This document shows, piece by piece, positions 18,613 through 27,971 of a stretch of 64,000 nt of DNA. Both the position numbers and the translations under genes were made by a program. Origin of the DNA: Natronospira elongata. GTDB taxonomy: Bacteria; Pseudomonadota; Gammaproteobacteria; Natronospirales; Natronospiraceae. How positions within the stretch are numbered: the first letter of the stretch is position 1; each line of letters begins with the position of its first letter. The stretch covers positions 62,001 to 126,000 of the forward strand of contig NZ_JAYGII010000002.1 of the NCBI RefSeq assembly GCF_034931365.1. Reading direction: 5' to 3'. The notes under the pieces are model-generated. The model saw only the letters and a list, made by a program, of their open reading frames with translations, searched no databases and was not told the origin of the DNA.

Positions 18613-19986
18613 ATGACTCAGCGACTCACCTTTCGGCATGTGCTGACGCCGGAAGGGATGGTAAACGACTGCGCGGTTGTCGTCAGCTCGGCAGGCCGAA
18701 TTCAGGCCCTGGATGTGCTGGATGCCGCTCGCGGGCCCCTGGATTATGACGGCTGGCTGGCCCTGCCGGGCATGCCCAATGCCCACAGCCATGCCTTTCA
18801 GCGCGCGATGAGCGGTTTCGGGGAGGTCCCGGCGGGGCAGGATTCCTTCTGGAGCTGGCGGGACCACATGTACCGCCTGGCCTCGGTGGTCACCCCCGAG
18901 CAGATGCGCATCATTGCCGAGCAGGCGTTCGCGGAAATGTTGATGGGCGGCTTCACCCGGGTGGCCGAGTTTCATTATCTGCATCACCTGCCCGACGGCA
19001 GCGCGGGCGAGGAGATGGCGCGCGCGGTGGCCGAAGCGGCCGACAATGTGGGCATTGGCCTGAAACTGCTGCCGGTCTATTACCGCAAGGGCGGATTCGA
19101 TCGCGAGCCTGGCGAGGGCCAGCGTCGCTTCGTGCATCGACACCTGGATGATTTCCTCGAGCTGCTGAGCAAGCTCAAGGATCTGTCACCAGGTATCGCA
19201 CCCCATAGCCTGCGAGCGGTCCCGCCCGAGGAGCTGGCGGATCTGGTGGCCGGCGCCCGGGGCGTACTGGGCCCGGATATCCCCATCCACATCCACGTTG
19301 CCGAGCAGCGTGCCGAAGTATCCGACTGCCAGGCCCGACACGGTCGGTCGCCGGTCACCGTCCTGGCCGATCACGTCGAACTGGACCGCCACTGGAATCT
19401 GGTCCACGCCACCCATGCCGGCCCGGATGAGTTGCGGCGGGTGACGGCGGCCGATGCCCGTGTGGTGATCTGCCCATTGACCGAGGCCTACCTGGGCGAC
19501 GGCCTGTTTCCTGCGGCGGAGTTTCGCCGGCAGGGTGGGTCGATGGCCATCGGTTCCGACAGCAATTGCCGTATCGATGCGGTGGAGGAGTTGCGCTTGC
19601 TGGAATACGGCCAACGTCTGCGTCGGGAGCGGCGCTTGCTGCTGGCCGACGAGCGCGGTATCGGGCAGGCCATGTGGAGCGAGATGGCGGTAGCCGGTGC
19701 CGCCGCCCTGGGTGATCACGGCTACAACGGTGAGGCTGGCGGCGGAGCCATTCAGTCCGGGGCGTTCGCGGACCTGGTGGTGGTGGATGAAGACCATCCC
19801 GCTGTCGCCGGTCATGGGCCGGATACGGCGGTGGATGCCCTGCTCATAGGGGGCGCGCGCGGCGCCGTGCGCGACGTCTATGTGGCCGGGCACAAGCAGG
19901 TCAGCCAGGGCGCGCTGCCTGACTCGGATGCTCGTCGGCAGGCCTTTGCCGGGGTAGTGAAGTCGATTTACGGGGAGGAAAAATGA
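18613..19986 (+). CDS. hutF: Formimidoylglutamate deiminase
   Basis: A 457-residue amidohydrolase converting N-formimino-L-glutamate to N-formyl-L-glutamate and ammonia. The metal site is GMPNAHSHAFQRAMSG, followed by IHIHVAEQRAEV, VHATHAG and the aspartate in GSDSNCRID. The protein looks complete. With HutG it forms the five-step pseudomonad route instead of the one-step formiminoglutamase route. It is divergent from hutI, and its stop overlaps the hutG start by 4 nt (ATGA). Confidence 0.97.
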   Translation: MTQRLTFRHVLTPEGMVNDCAVVVSSAGRIQALDVLDAARGPLDYDGWLALPGMPNAHSHAFQRAMSGFGEVPAGQDSFWSWRDHMYRLASVVTPEQMRIIAEQAFAEMLMGGFTRVAEFHYLHHLPDGSAGEEMARAVAEAADNVGIGLKLLPVYYRKGGFDREPGEGQRRFVHRHLDDFLELLSKLKDLSPGIAPHSLRAVPPEELADLVAGARGVLGPDIPIHIHVAEQRAEVSDCQARHGRSPVTVLADHVELDRHWNLVHATHAGPDELRRVTAADARVVICPLTEAYLGDGLFPAAEFRRQGGSMAIGSDSNCRIDAVEELRLLEYGQRLRRERRLLLADERGIGQAMWSEMAVAGAAALGDHGYNGEAGGGAIQSGAFADLVVVDEDHPAVAGHGPDTAVDALLIGGARGAVRDVYVAGHKQVSQGALPDSDARRQAFAGVVKSIYGEEK

Positions 19987-20789
19987 GTGAAAACGAGCAA
20001 GAAAACCCATATGTGATCCGCGAGCCAAATACCGAGCGATTGCCCGTGGTGGTCAGTATTCCCCATACGGGCACCCGGGTGCCGGAGGGCATATCCCGTT
20101 TCTTCGCCAGCGATGATCTGCATGAACTACCCAACACCGACTGGCATTTGCATGAACTCTATGACTTTCTGCCGGAGCTCGGCATAACCACCATCCATGC
20201 GGTCTACAACCGCTTTGTGGTTGATCTCAACCGCCCGCCGGAGAATCGGCCACTCTATCCGGGCCGCTTCGAAACCGGCCTGGTGCCCCTGCATACCTTC
20301 CATGGCGAGCCTGTCTGGACCCATGAGCCCGATGAAGACGAAGTGGAACGGCGTCGGCAGCTTTACCATGCCCCTTACCATGAACAGCTTCAGAAGCTTC
20401 TCGAACAGACCCGGGAGGAGTTCGGCAGGGCGGTACTGATCGATGCCCACAGCATCATGTCCTCACCCACCCGGATCAACGACGAGTTGCTCAAGGATAT
20501 TTACCTCGGCGACGGTGAGGGCGTTAGCTGTGATGAGTGGCTGATTGGTGGTCTGGAGGCCGGCTTCGAGGCAGCCGGGCTGCGGGTGGCGAGAAACTAT
20601 CCCTTCAAGGGGGGGTATATCACCCGCCACTACGGGGCCATGGAACAGGTTGATGCCGTCCAGATCGAAATGGCGCAACGGGTCTACATGAATGAACTGG
20701 ATCCCGCCGGCGGTCCCCGACACGAGCGCTTCGATCAGACCCGCCAGATCCTTCGCGCCGTCATCCAGGATGTGGTCAAGGGGCTTTGA
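19983..20789 (+). CDS. hutG: N-formylglutamate deformylase
   Basis: A 268-residue N-formylglutamate amidohydrolase that yields glutamate and formate, the last step of the pathway. Family motifs are VSIPHTGTRVPEGI, FVVDLNRPPENRPLYPG, LIDAHSIMS and the ARNYPFKGGYITRHYG loop. The ATG overlaps the hutF stop (ATGA). A strong bidirectional terminator follows. No hutC-type repressor or histidine permease gene is seen anywhere in the window. Confidence 0.97.
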   Translation: MSENEQENPYVIREPNTERLPVVVSIPHTGTRVPEGISRFFASDDLHELPNTDWHLHELYDFLPELGITTIHAVYNRFVVDLNRPPENRPLYPGRFETGLVPLHTFHGEPVWTHEPDEDEVERRRQLYHAPYHEQLQKLLEQTREEFGRAVLIDAHSIMSSPTRINDELLKDIYLGDGEGVSCDEWLIGGLEAGFEAAGLRVARNYPFKGGYITRHYGAMEQVDAVQIEMAQRVYMNELDPAGGPRHERFDQTRQILRAVIQDVVKGL

Positions 20790-20804
20790 TTGCCGCTCCA
20801 TAAA

Positions 20805-20831
20805 AAACCCGGTGCCGCGGGCACCGGGTTT
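20805..20831. terminator. Bidirectional intrinsic terminator after hutG
   Basis: Perfect 12-bp arms AAACCCGGTGCC (20805-20816) and GGCACCGGGTTT (20820-20831) around a 3-nt GCG loop, with As before and Ts after. It can end both hutFG and the convergent methyltransferase-like gene. Confidence 0.85.
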
Positions 20832-20853
20832 GTCATCCGTTCAGCCGCTTTGA

Positions 20854-21723
20854 TCAATCCGGTTTGACGAAGCGCAGGGTCATGCGGTCGGACTCGCCAA
20901 TGGACTGAAAATGGGCAATGCAGTCATCCCGTTCCGCGCCTTCGTCCATTTCCCGGCAGGCGCGCAGGCTGGGGGGCAGGGTCCAGACGCCGAAATCATG
21001 GTCCTTTTCATCCCGTGGATTGGCATTGATCTCACTGCTGTCCACAAAACGAAAACCCACGCGTTCGGCCAGCTGGATGACATATTCCTCGGGGACGTAG
21101 CCACGCTGCGCCCATTCCATGGGGTCCTCACCGGCCGGCGCCCGGTGCTGAACAACGCCGAAGCTGCCGCCGGGGCGTAGTACCTCCAGCGCCGCCCGCA
21201 TGACTTCCTCGGCCACCTCGTCGTTGACCCAGCCATGGAGGCTGCGGAACGTCACCACCAGATCGGCGGAGTTGGGCTCCCCGAGGCGGGTCTTTCTCGG
21301 CGGGTCAAAGGGCAGCACTTCCACATTGCCGTAGATGTCGGGTTCTTCCGCCAGCTTTTCCAGATACGCTTTGCCCAGCCGGGCCTGATAGGCCACTTCT
21401 GACTCGGTATCAAAGCTCGCGGCAGTCAGTTTGCCGTGCTCGGCCAGCACCGGAGCAAGGATCTCGGTATACCAGCCGCCACCCGGCCAGAGTTCGACCA
21501 CATGCTGATCCGCGGCAAGACCGAAAAAGTCCAGGGTCTCGACCGGGTTGCGAGCGTCATTTCGCTCACGATGGGCGTCGGAACGGTGATCGCCTTCGGC
21601 GGCTTCCGCCACGGCGGCTCGCACGGCTTCGGCATCCCGGGCCGGCTCCGGTCCCGCCGCACAGCCAATCAGGCCGATGAAAACACCGGAAAGAAGAACA
21701 GATCTCGCATTCAATGCATTCAT
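20854..21723 (-). CDS. Exported SAM-methyltransferase-like lipoprotein
   Basis: A 289-residue protein with a lipoprotein signal (MNALNARSVLLSGVFIGLIGC, lipid Cys21) followed by a class I methyltransferase fold. Motif I is VVELWPGGGWYTEILAPVLAE, a later acidic position is in AASFDTESE, and LRPGGSFGVVQHR is motif V/VI-like. It matches the predicted-methyltransferase group COG4798, members of which are often secreted. SAM is not expected in the periplasm, so the ligand and activity are open. It is monocistronic and convergent with hutG. Confidence 0.85.
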   Translation of the reverse strand: MNALNARSVLLSGVFIGLIGCAAGPEPARDAEAVRAAVAEAAEGDHRSDAHRERNDARNPVETLDFFGLAADQHVVELWPGGGWYTEILAPVLAEHGKLTAASFDTESEVAYQARLGKAYLEKLAEEPDIYGNVEVLPFDPPRKTRLGEPNSADLVVTFRSLHGWVNDEVAEEVMRAALEVLRPGGSFGVVQHRAPAGEDPMEWAQRGYVPEEYVIQLAERVGFRFVDSSEINANPRDEKDHDFGVWTLPPSLRACREMDEGAERDDCIAHFQSIGESDRMTLRFVKPD

Positions 21724-21879
21724 GTCGGCCTCCGCGGGCAGTTTGGAAGGGGCCAGGTGCCACTTGCATCAGTGAACCACGGCAATGCCTCAGGCTAGTG
21801 GCCCAAGACGAAGAGCTTAGAGTAGTCGGTCACGGCCGTGAGTTAAAGCGGGGAGGTTAAGCAAAGGCTGGGAGAATGC

Positions 21880-21908
21880 GCAAGGCGGGGACACGGTCCC
21901 CGCCTTGC
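21880..21908. terminator. Stem-loop downstream of the small lipoprotein gene
   Basis: Perfect 12-bp arms GCAAGGCGGGGA (21880-21891) and TCCCCGCCTTGC (21897-21908) around CACGG. It lies just past the stop of the minus-strand lipoprotein gene. No clear T-run follows on that strand. Confidence 0.55.
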
Positions 21909-21924
21909 TTCAAAAGCTGAAAAC

Positions 21925-22419
21925 TCAGCCGTCGCCGCCGGTCTGCTGCGGCCGGTGCTGCATTTCACGGACCCGGTCCTGAGTCTGCTCGGTTTCCTGG
22001 CGGCGGTCCTTGACGGTGGTGCAGCGGGTTTCCGGAATTCGGCTGCCGGTGGGCGCTTCATTGCGGCAGATGGTCCGGGTGTCTTCCCGGTCCGGGAATA
22101 CCGTGGCATAAAAGTCCTCGCTCATGGCGAAGATTTCATCCCGCTCCTTGTCACTGAGCTCTTCCACCTCGCTTACATCGGCCAGGCGCTGATTGAGCTG
22201 TTCATTGAGGCGGGCAATCTTCTGGACCTGGTCTTCGCTGAATTCGTCGTCGTCGGCTTCGATGACCTCTTCGGTCAGGGCATTGATGTGAGTGAGGAAC
22301 TCGTCCACACCCACAACCTGACGATCAACGGTGCGCAGGTGGTTGCCGGCGCAAGCGCCCAGCAGGACACTCAGCAGCAGGGTCAGTCCGAGAACGGAAA
22401 AGTGTTGCATTTTCAACAT
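21925..22419 (-). CDS. Small uncharacterised lipoprotein
   Basis: A 164-residue lipoprotein with signal MLKMQHFSVLGLTLLLSVLLGAC (lipid Cys23). The middle (about 40-105) is acidic and helical, probably a coiled coil (IEADDDEFSEDQVQKIARL). The C-terminal part carries CRNEAPTGSRIPETRC with Cys118 and Cys133, a C-x-x-E-x-x-T-G-S-R-x-P-x(3)-C pattern I associate with small exported proteobacterial proteins of unknown function; the two Cys could form a disulfide. It ends in a Gln/Arg-rich tail. It is divergent from the ferredoxin-NADP reductase gene. No function is assigned. Confidence 0.8.
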   Translation of the reverse strand: MLKMQHFSVLGLTLLLSVLLGACAGNHLRTVDRQVVGVDEFLTHINALTEEVIEADDDEFSEDQVQKIARLNEQLNQRLADVSEVEELSDKERDEIFAMSEDFYATVFPDREDTRTICRNEAPTGSRIPETRCTTVKDRRQETEQTQDRVREMQHRPQQTGGDG

Positions 22420-22664
22420 AATGGCTCCCTCTTGGCCTCCCTTTATGGCTCAGGATACGAGCATTACTGTACGAATGAATTCATAGCACCACGTTGTTTT
22501 TACGCCCATCGATTGCCCGTGTCAAACCCGGGAAGGCGAATTATTGCTCGGCATGGCAAATGGCGCGCTCCAGCCGGCGCGGCCTTTGTTAGCATATGGG
22601 ACCATTTTTCGGTCCGTGCCAGGCGCGCGGGTTTTGTCTTGCCCATCCACAGGGGACGGTTTAC

Positions 22665-23402
22665 ATGGCGATTCGCAAGTTCGAACTGGTGCTGGAGTCA
22701 GCCCGGATGGTGACGCCACGGGTCAGGGAGCTCACTTTCACCCGACGCGACGGTGAGCTTATCGATTATCAGCCGGGGCAGTTTGTCACCCTTCACATGC
22801 CCCATGAAGAGCAGATGCTGCGGCGCAGCTACAGTATTGCGTCCATTCCGGAAGAGAGCAGCCAGTCCATTGCCATTGCGGTCACCCATGTGGATGGTGG
22901 GCGGGCTACCGAGCGTCTGTTTGCCATGGAGCCGGGGGATGCCGTGGATGCAGTCGGGCCCTTTGGCCGTTTCGTATTGCGTGACGATTCGCCCTGCCGC
23001 TATCTGCTGATCGGCACGGGCACCGGGGTGACCCCTTATCGGGCCATGCTCCCGGAGCTGGAGCGACGAATTGACCTGGAAGATTTCTCCGTGGAGCTGT
23101 TTCTCGGCGTGCGTAATCCTGAAGAGCTGCTTTACGGAGAGGACTTTCAGCAGTGTGCCGAGAAGCATGCCGGATTCAACTTCCATGCCTGCTTCAGCCG
23201 GGTCATGCCGGAATCCCCCACGGCTTTCCATTATCAGGGCTACGTCCAGGATCAGATCGACCGGGTCAAGCCGGACCCGGAGCGGGATATTGCCTATCTC
23301 TGCGGTAATCCGGAAATGATTGATACGGCGGCTCTGAAGCTGAAAGAGCTGGGCTTTCCGGTGCAGAATATCCGGCGGGAGAAGTACATTTCTTCCAATT
23401 AG
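22665..23402 (+). CDS. fpr: Ferredoxin--NADP+ reductase
   Basis: A 245-residue flavoprotein of the bacterial Fpr type. The FAD site is LRRSYSIASIP, the NADP-binding site is LLIGTGTGVTPYRAMLPE, and AYLCGNPEMID is the third conserved block. It moves electrons between NADPH and ferredoxin or flavodoxin and is often induced by oxidative stress. The ATG at 22665 is preceded by AGGGGA; a longer reading from 22596 adds residues with no family match. It is monocistronic and ends in a hairpin. Confidence 0.93.
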   Translation: MAIRKFELVLESARMVTPRVRELTFTRRDGELIDYQPGQFVTLHMPHEEQMLRRSYSIASIPEESSQSIAIAVTHVDGGRATERLFAMEPGDAVDAVGPFGRFVLRDDSPCRYLLIGTGTGVTPYRAMLPELERRIDLEDFSVELFLGVRNPEELLYGEDFQQCAEKHAGFNFHACFSRVMPESPTAFHYQGYVQDQIDRVKPDPERDIAYLCGNPEMIDTAALKLKELGFPVQNIRREKYISSN

Positions 23403-23437
23403 GGAACCTCTGTGCAGAGGTGCCCTGGCAGCTAGGG

Positions 23438-23469
23438 GCCGGGGAGCGGAGCCTTGCCCGCTCCCCGGC
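23438..23469. terminator. Stem-loop between fpr and the convergent beta-barrel gene
   Basis: Perfect 11-bp arms GCCGGGGAGCG (23438-23448) and CGCTCCCCGGC (23459-23469). It sits between two convergent stop codons, so it probably serves both genes. Confidence 0.6.
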
Positions 23470-23474
23470 TACTG

Positions 23475-23987
23475 TCAGAATCGGAAACCGGCAGAAAGCA
23501 GGGTAAAGTCACTGCCAAATTGTGTTATTTCCACCTCGACCGGGCCGAAGACGCCGCCAATACCGTAGGCGGCACTGAAATCCTGTTCCGTGTTATTGCC
23601 CACCTCGAGCTGGGTAAAGGCGAATCCCAGTTTGCCCTTGATCTTGAAATCACCCGGGTTCTGGAACGCAATGAAACTGCCCAGGTGCAGTAGCTCCCAG
23701 TCGGCCTCGCTGCTGCCGCCTAGAAAGCCACTGTTGCTGACGCTGCCGTTGGAAACGGTAATGCCGATCTCCGATTCCGAAGCCGCAACCTGGCGTTCAC
23801 CCAGATACTGGCCGAAGGCAAAGGCAATGCTGGTGGCATCACTACTGTCGTCGGCATCCAGTTGCACGTTGTTGACCTTCGCAACGTAATAGCGCTCGCC
23901 TTCGGCATCTCCGAAAAAGGCGGCCGCCGGCGCACTGGCCACGGCCAGGGTGAGTCCCATCAAGCTGAGCAGGCTTGTCTTTCTCAT
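23475..23987 (-). CDS. Small outer-membrane beta-barrel-like protein
   Basis: A 170-residue exported protein. Signal peptide residues 1-23 end in APAAA. The mature part is rich in alternating hydrophobic/polar strands (YYVAKVNNVQLDAD, ELLHLGSFIAFQNPG, FKIKGKLGFAFTQLEVG) and ends in GFRF, the C-terminal phenylalanine typical of outer-membrane barrels recognised by BamA. The size fits an eight-stranded barrel of the OmpA/OmpX/OprF-N class. It is a single gene with terminator-like hairpins on both sides. Exact function is unknown. Confidence 0.75.
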   Translation of the reverse strand: MRKTSLLSLMGLTLAVASAPAAAFFGDAEGERYYVAKVNNVQLDADDSSDATSIAFAFGQYLGERQVAASESEIGITVSNGSVSNSGFLGGSSEADWELLHLGSFIAFQNPGDFKIKGKLGFAFTQLEVGNNTEQDFSAAYGIGGVFGPVEVEITQFGSDFTLLSAGFRF

Positions 23988-24035
23988 GCTTGTTACTCCT
24001 TTCGTTCGTTAGCCCCCCGATGGAGCCACGATTGA

Positions 24036-24059
24036 AAAGAAGCCCCCCTTTTTTGGGCC

Positions 24060-24062
<3 letters not shown>
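24036..24062 (-). terminator. Possible terminator at the ettA stop codon
   Basis: Read on the minus strand, AAGGCCC and GGGGCTT pair with one mismatch across an A-rich loop, followed by CTTTTC. The stem includes the last bases of the ettA stop codon. Confidence 0.4.
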
Positions 24063-25727
<1,665 letters not shown>

Positions 25728-25806
25728 GGTTCTCGCCAGAAATTAGTGTTGCGGGAAGAAGATGGGAGCGGATTATCCCGGAGGAGGGGGCGGGGGACAA
25801 GGGTAA

Positions 25807-26003
25807 GGAGCGGCGAGCTACGAGCTACGAGCTACGAGCGACGAGCGACGAGCGGCGAGCTGGCCGTGCAAGCTGAAAGGCCTACTGTATTCTACTGGCC
25901 ACCTTCCAATGACAAGTTATGAGAACCCCAAGGTCTGCCGAAGCAGCACGGCTGTCCCGCATGCACGGCCAGCTCGCCGCTCGTCGCTCACAGCTCGCCG
26001 CTC
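25807..26003. repeat. Inverted repeat built on CGAGC(T/G)A heptamers
   Basis: The left arm (25807-25870) has a run of 7-bp units (CGAGCTA three times, then CGAGCGA, CGAGCGA, CGAGCGG, CGAGCTG). The right arm (25962-26003) is its reverse complement with fewer units. The inner 28 bp (25843-25870 against 25962-25989) are identical, and the outer ends (GGAGCGGCGAGCT) also match. A 91-bp non-repeated core lies between. The element fills the gap between ettA and the desuccinylase-like gene, and its right end touches that gene's stop codon. No ORF is convincing inside. Confidence 0.8.
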
Positions 26004-26006
26004 CCC

Positions 26007-27050
26007 CTAGCGGATCGGGGGTTCCCCGAACTCATTGGCGTCCGGGTCGTAGCTGGATTGGAAGGCCTCCACGCTGGCGGCGGCATCCTTGACGCTTTCG
26101 AAGCGGGCGATATGGAACAGGGCCTCGCCTTCGTATGCCAGGGGCAGTTCGGAGCGGCCGATGATCACTCCGGAGACCGGGGACTGCATTTCGTTCTGCG
26201 ACTCACCAAAAGGATCGGCGATCCGGCCCAGGACCTGGCCTTTTTTCACATGGGCGCCCAGGGCGAGATTCATTCGGACGATGCCGCTGGCCGGTGCCCG
26301 CACCCAGAGACTGGAGCGAGCCACGACCGGCTGCTTGCGGGGTTTGCGGCCGCGGACCGCCGGCAGCATGCCCAGTTTGCGCATGACATTGATGACGCCT
26401 CGCTCACCGGCACGAATACAGACTTCATCAAAGCGAAGCGCCTCGCCGGCCTCGTAGAGCAGGGTCTTGATGCCCTTGGCCGAGGCCTGTTCCCGCAGGG
26501 AGCCTTCCCGCAGGTCGGAGCTCATCATCACCGGTGCACCGAAGGCTTCCGCCAGCGCCATGACCTCGGGGTCGTCCAGGTCGGCGCGGATCTGGGGCAG
26601 GTTGGAGCGGTGAATGGCAGCGGTGTGCAGGTCGATGCCGTGGGTGGCCTTGGAGACGATTTCCCGCATGAAGATACTCGCCTGACGGGCAGCCAGGGAG
26701 CCCTGATTGCTACCGGGGAAGTTCCGGTTGAGGTCACGGCGGTCGGGCAGGTAGCGGGACATGTGCAACACGCCCAGCACATTGACGATGGGCACCGCGA
26801 TCAGCGTGCCCCGCAGCCGTTGCAGATTGCGCCGCAGCAGCACCCGGCGGATGATCTCGATGCCATTCAGTTCATCCCCGTGGACAGCCGCGGAGACGAA
26901 CAGCACCGGCCCCTCACGGCGGCCATGGACCACATGCACCGGCATGGTAATGGGGTTGTGGGTGTAGAGATGCCCCAGGGGGACATTGATGGTCTCCCGC
27001 TGGCCGGCGGCGACCTCGGTATTGGCAATCCGCATTGGGGCTCTGGCCAT
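26007..27050 (-). CDS. Succinylglutamate desuccinylase/aspartoacylase-family protein
   Basis: A 347-residue zinc carboxypeptidase-like hydrolase. The zinc site starts in SAAVHGDELNGIEIIRR, with RDLNRNFPG and the later HTAAIHRSNLPQIR region. The C-terminal part (SSLWVRAPASGIVRMNLALGAHVKKGQVLGRIADPFG) is a barrel-sandwich/biotinyl-like domain. Although related to AstE/AspA, this subgroup travels with rimK and a RimB-like protease, as here (6 bp from rimK), so its substrate is more likely a modified amino acid or peptide than N-succinylglutamate; this is inference. No arginine succinyltransferase genes are present. Confidence 0.85.
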   Translation of the reverse strand: MARAPMRIANTEVAAGQRETINVPLGHLYTHNPITMPVHVVHGRREGPVLFVSAAVHGDELNGIEIIRRVLLRRNLQRLRGTLIAVPIVNVLGVLHMSRYLPDRRDLNRNFPGSNQGSLAARQASIFMREIVSKATHGIDLHTAAIHRSNLPQIRADLDDPEVMALAEAFGAPVMMSSDLREGSLREQASAKGIKTLLYEAGEALRFDEVCIRAGERGVINVMRKLGMLPAVRGRKPRKQPVVARSSLWVRAPASGIVRMNLALGAHVKKGQVLGRIADPFGESQNEMQSPVSGVIIGRSELPLAYEGEALFHIARFESVKDAAASVEAFQSSYDPDANEFGEPPIR

Positions 27051-27056
27051 GGTCTC

Positions 27057-27962
27057 TTATCCCTTGCCGCGCGTACGGGTCTTGCCCGCCTTGCCGTTCT
27101 TTTCCATGAACTCGATTATGCGCGCGGCGATGTCCTTGTTGGTCGCTCTTTCAATACCTTCCAGGCCCGGCGAGGAATTCACTTCCATGACCACCGGCCC
27201 GTGGTTGGAGCGAAGAATATCCACCCCGGCCACATTGAGGCCCATGATGCGGGCCGCGCGAACCGCCGTTGAGCGCTCCTCGGGGGTGATCTTGATCAGC
27301 TCGGCATGCCCGCCCCGGTGGAGATTGGAGCGGAATTCCCCCTCCTTGGCCTGGCGCTTCATGGAGGCCACCACCTTGTTCCCGATCACGAAACAGCGAA
27401 TGTCGGCACCGCCGGCCTCCTTGATGAACTCCTGCACCAGAAAGTGGGCGTTGAGCCCCCGGAAGGCATCAATCACCGATTCCGCCGCCTTGCGGGTCTC
27501 GGCCAGAACCACTCCCACGCCTTGGGTGCCCTCGGTGAGCTTGATGACCACCGGGTGGCCGCCCACCAGGCGTAGCAGATCCTGGGTATCGTCAGGGGAG
27601 TGGGCAAAGCCGGTCACCGGCATGCCGATTCCCCGGCGGGACAGCAACTGCAGGGAACGCAGCTTGTCCCGGGAGCGGCTGATGGCCACCGACTCGTTGA
27701 GCGGGAAGACGCCCATCATCTCGAATTGCCGCAGCACCGCGGTGCCGTAGAAGGTGATGGAGGCCCCGATCCGGGGAATGACCGCATCCACTGCGTCCAG
27801 TTGAGCCCCCTTGTAATGAATCTCGGGATTGTGCCCGGCAATGCTCATGTAGCAGCGCAGGGGATCAATCACCCGGATTTCATGTCCCCGTTCACGGGCG
27901 CTCTCCACCAGACGGCGGGTGGAGTACAAGCGCGGATTGCGGGATAGCACGGCAATCTTCAT
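27057..27962 (-). CDS. rimK: RimK-type alpha-L-glutamate ligase
   Basis: A 301-residue ATP-grasp ligase of the RimK type, which adds glutamates to the C terminus of ribosomal protein S6 and can make poly-alpha-glutamate. Motifs include LSRNPRLYSTRRLVESARERG at the N terminus, KLTEGTQGVGVVLAE (ATP lid), FVIGNKVVASMKRQA and the metal-binding VMEVNSSPGLEGIE. Its upstream neighbour is the RimB-type protease, 9 bp away, and the desuccinylase-like gene follows 6 bp downstream, so the three form an operon. Confidence 0.95.
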   Translation of the reverse strand: MKIAVLSRNPRLYSTRRLVESARERGHEIRVIDPLRCYMSIAGHNPEIHYKGAQLDAVDAVIPRIGASITFYGTAVLRQFEMMGVFPLNESVAISRSRDKLRSLQLLSRRGIGMPVTGFAHSPDDTQDLLRLVGGHPVVIKLTEGTQGVGVVLAETRKAAESVIDAFRGLNAHFLVQEFIKEAGGADIRCFVIGNKVVASMKRQAKEGEFRSNLHRGGHAELIKITPEERSTAVRAARIMGLNVAGVDILRSNHGPVVMEVNSSPGLEGIERATNKDIAARIIEFMEKNGKAGKTRTRGKG

Positions 27963-27971
27963 GCAAACCTC

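Noticed and set aside
18577..19143. An N-terminal extension of hutI of 189 codons
   Set aside because: It lies antisense to hutF, has no similarity to imidazolonepropionase, and the family length fits the GTG at 18576.
25807..26003. CRISPR array
   Set aside because: The units are 7 bp with no spacers, and no cas genes are present; the same holds for the CCCCTGA array at 32281-32321.
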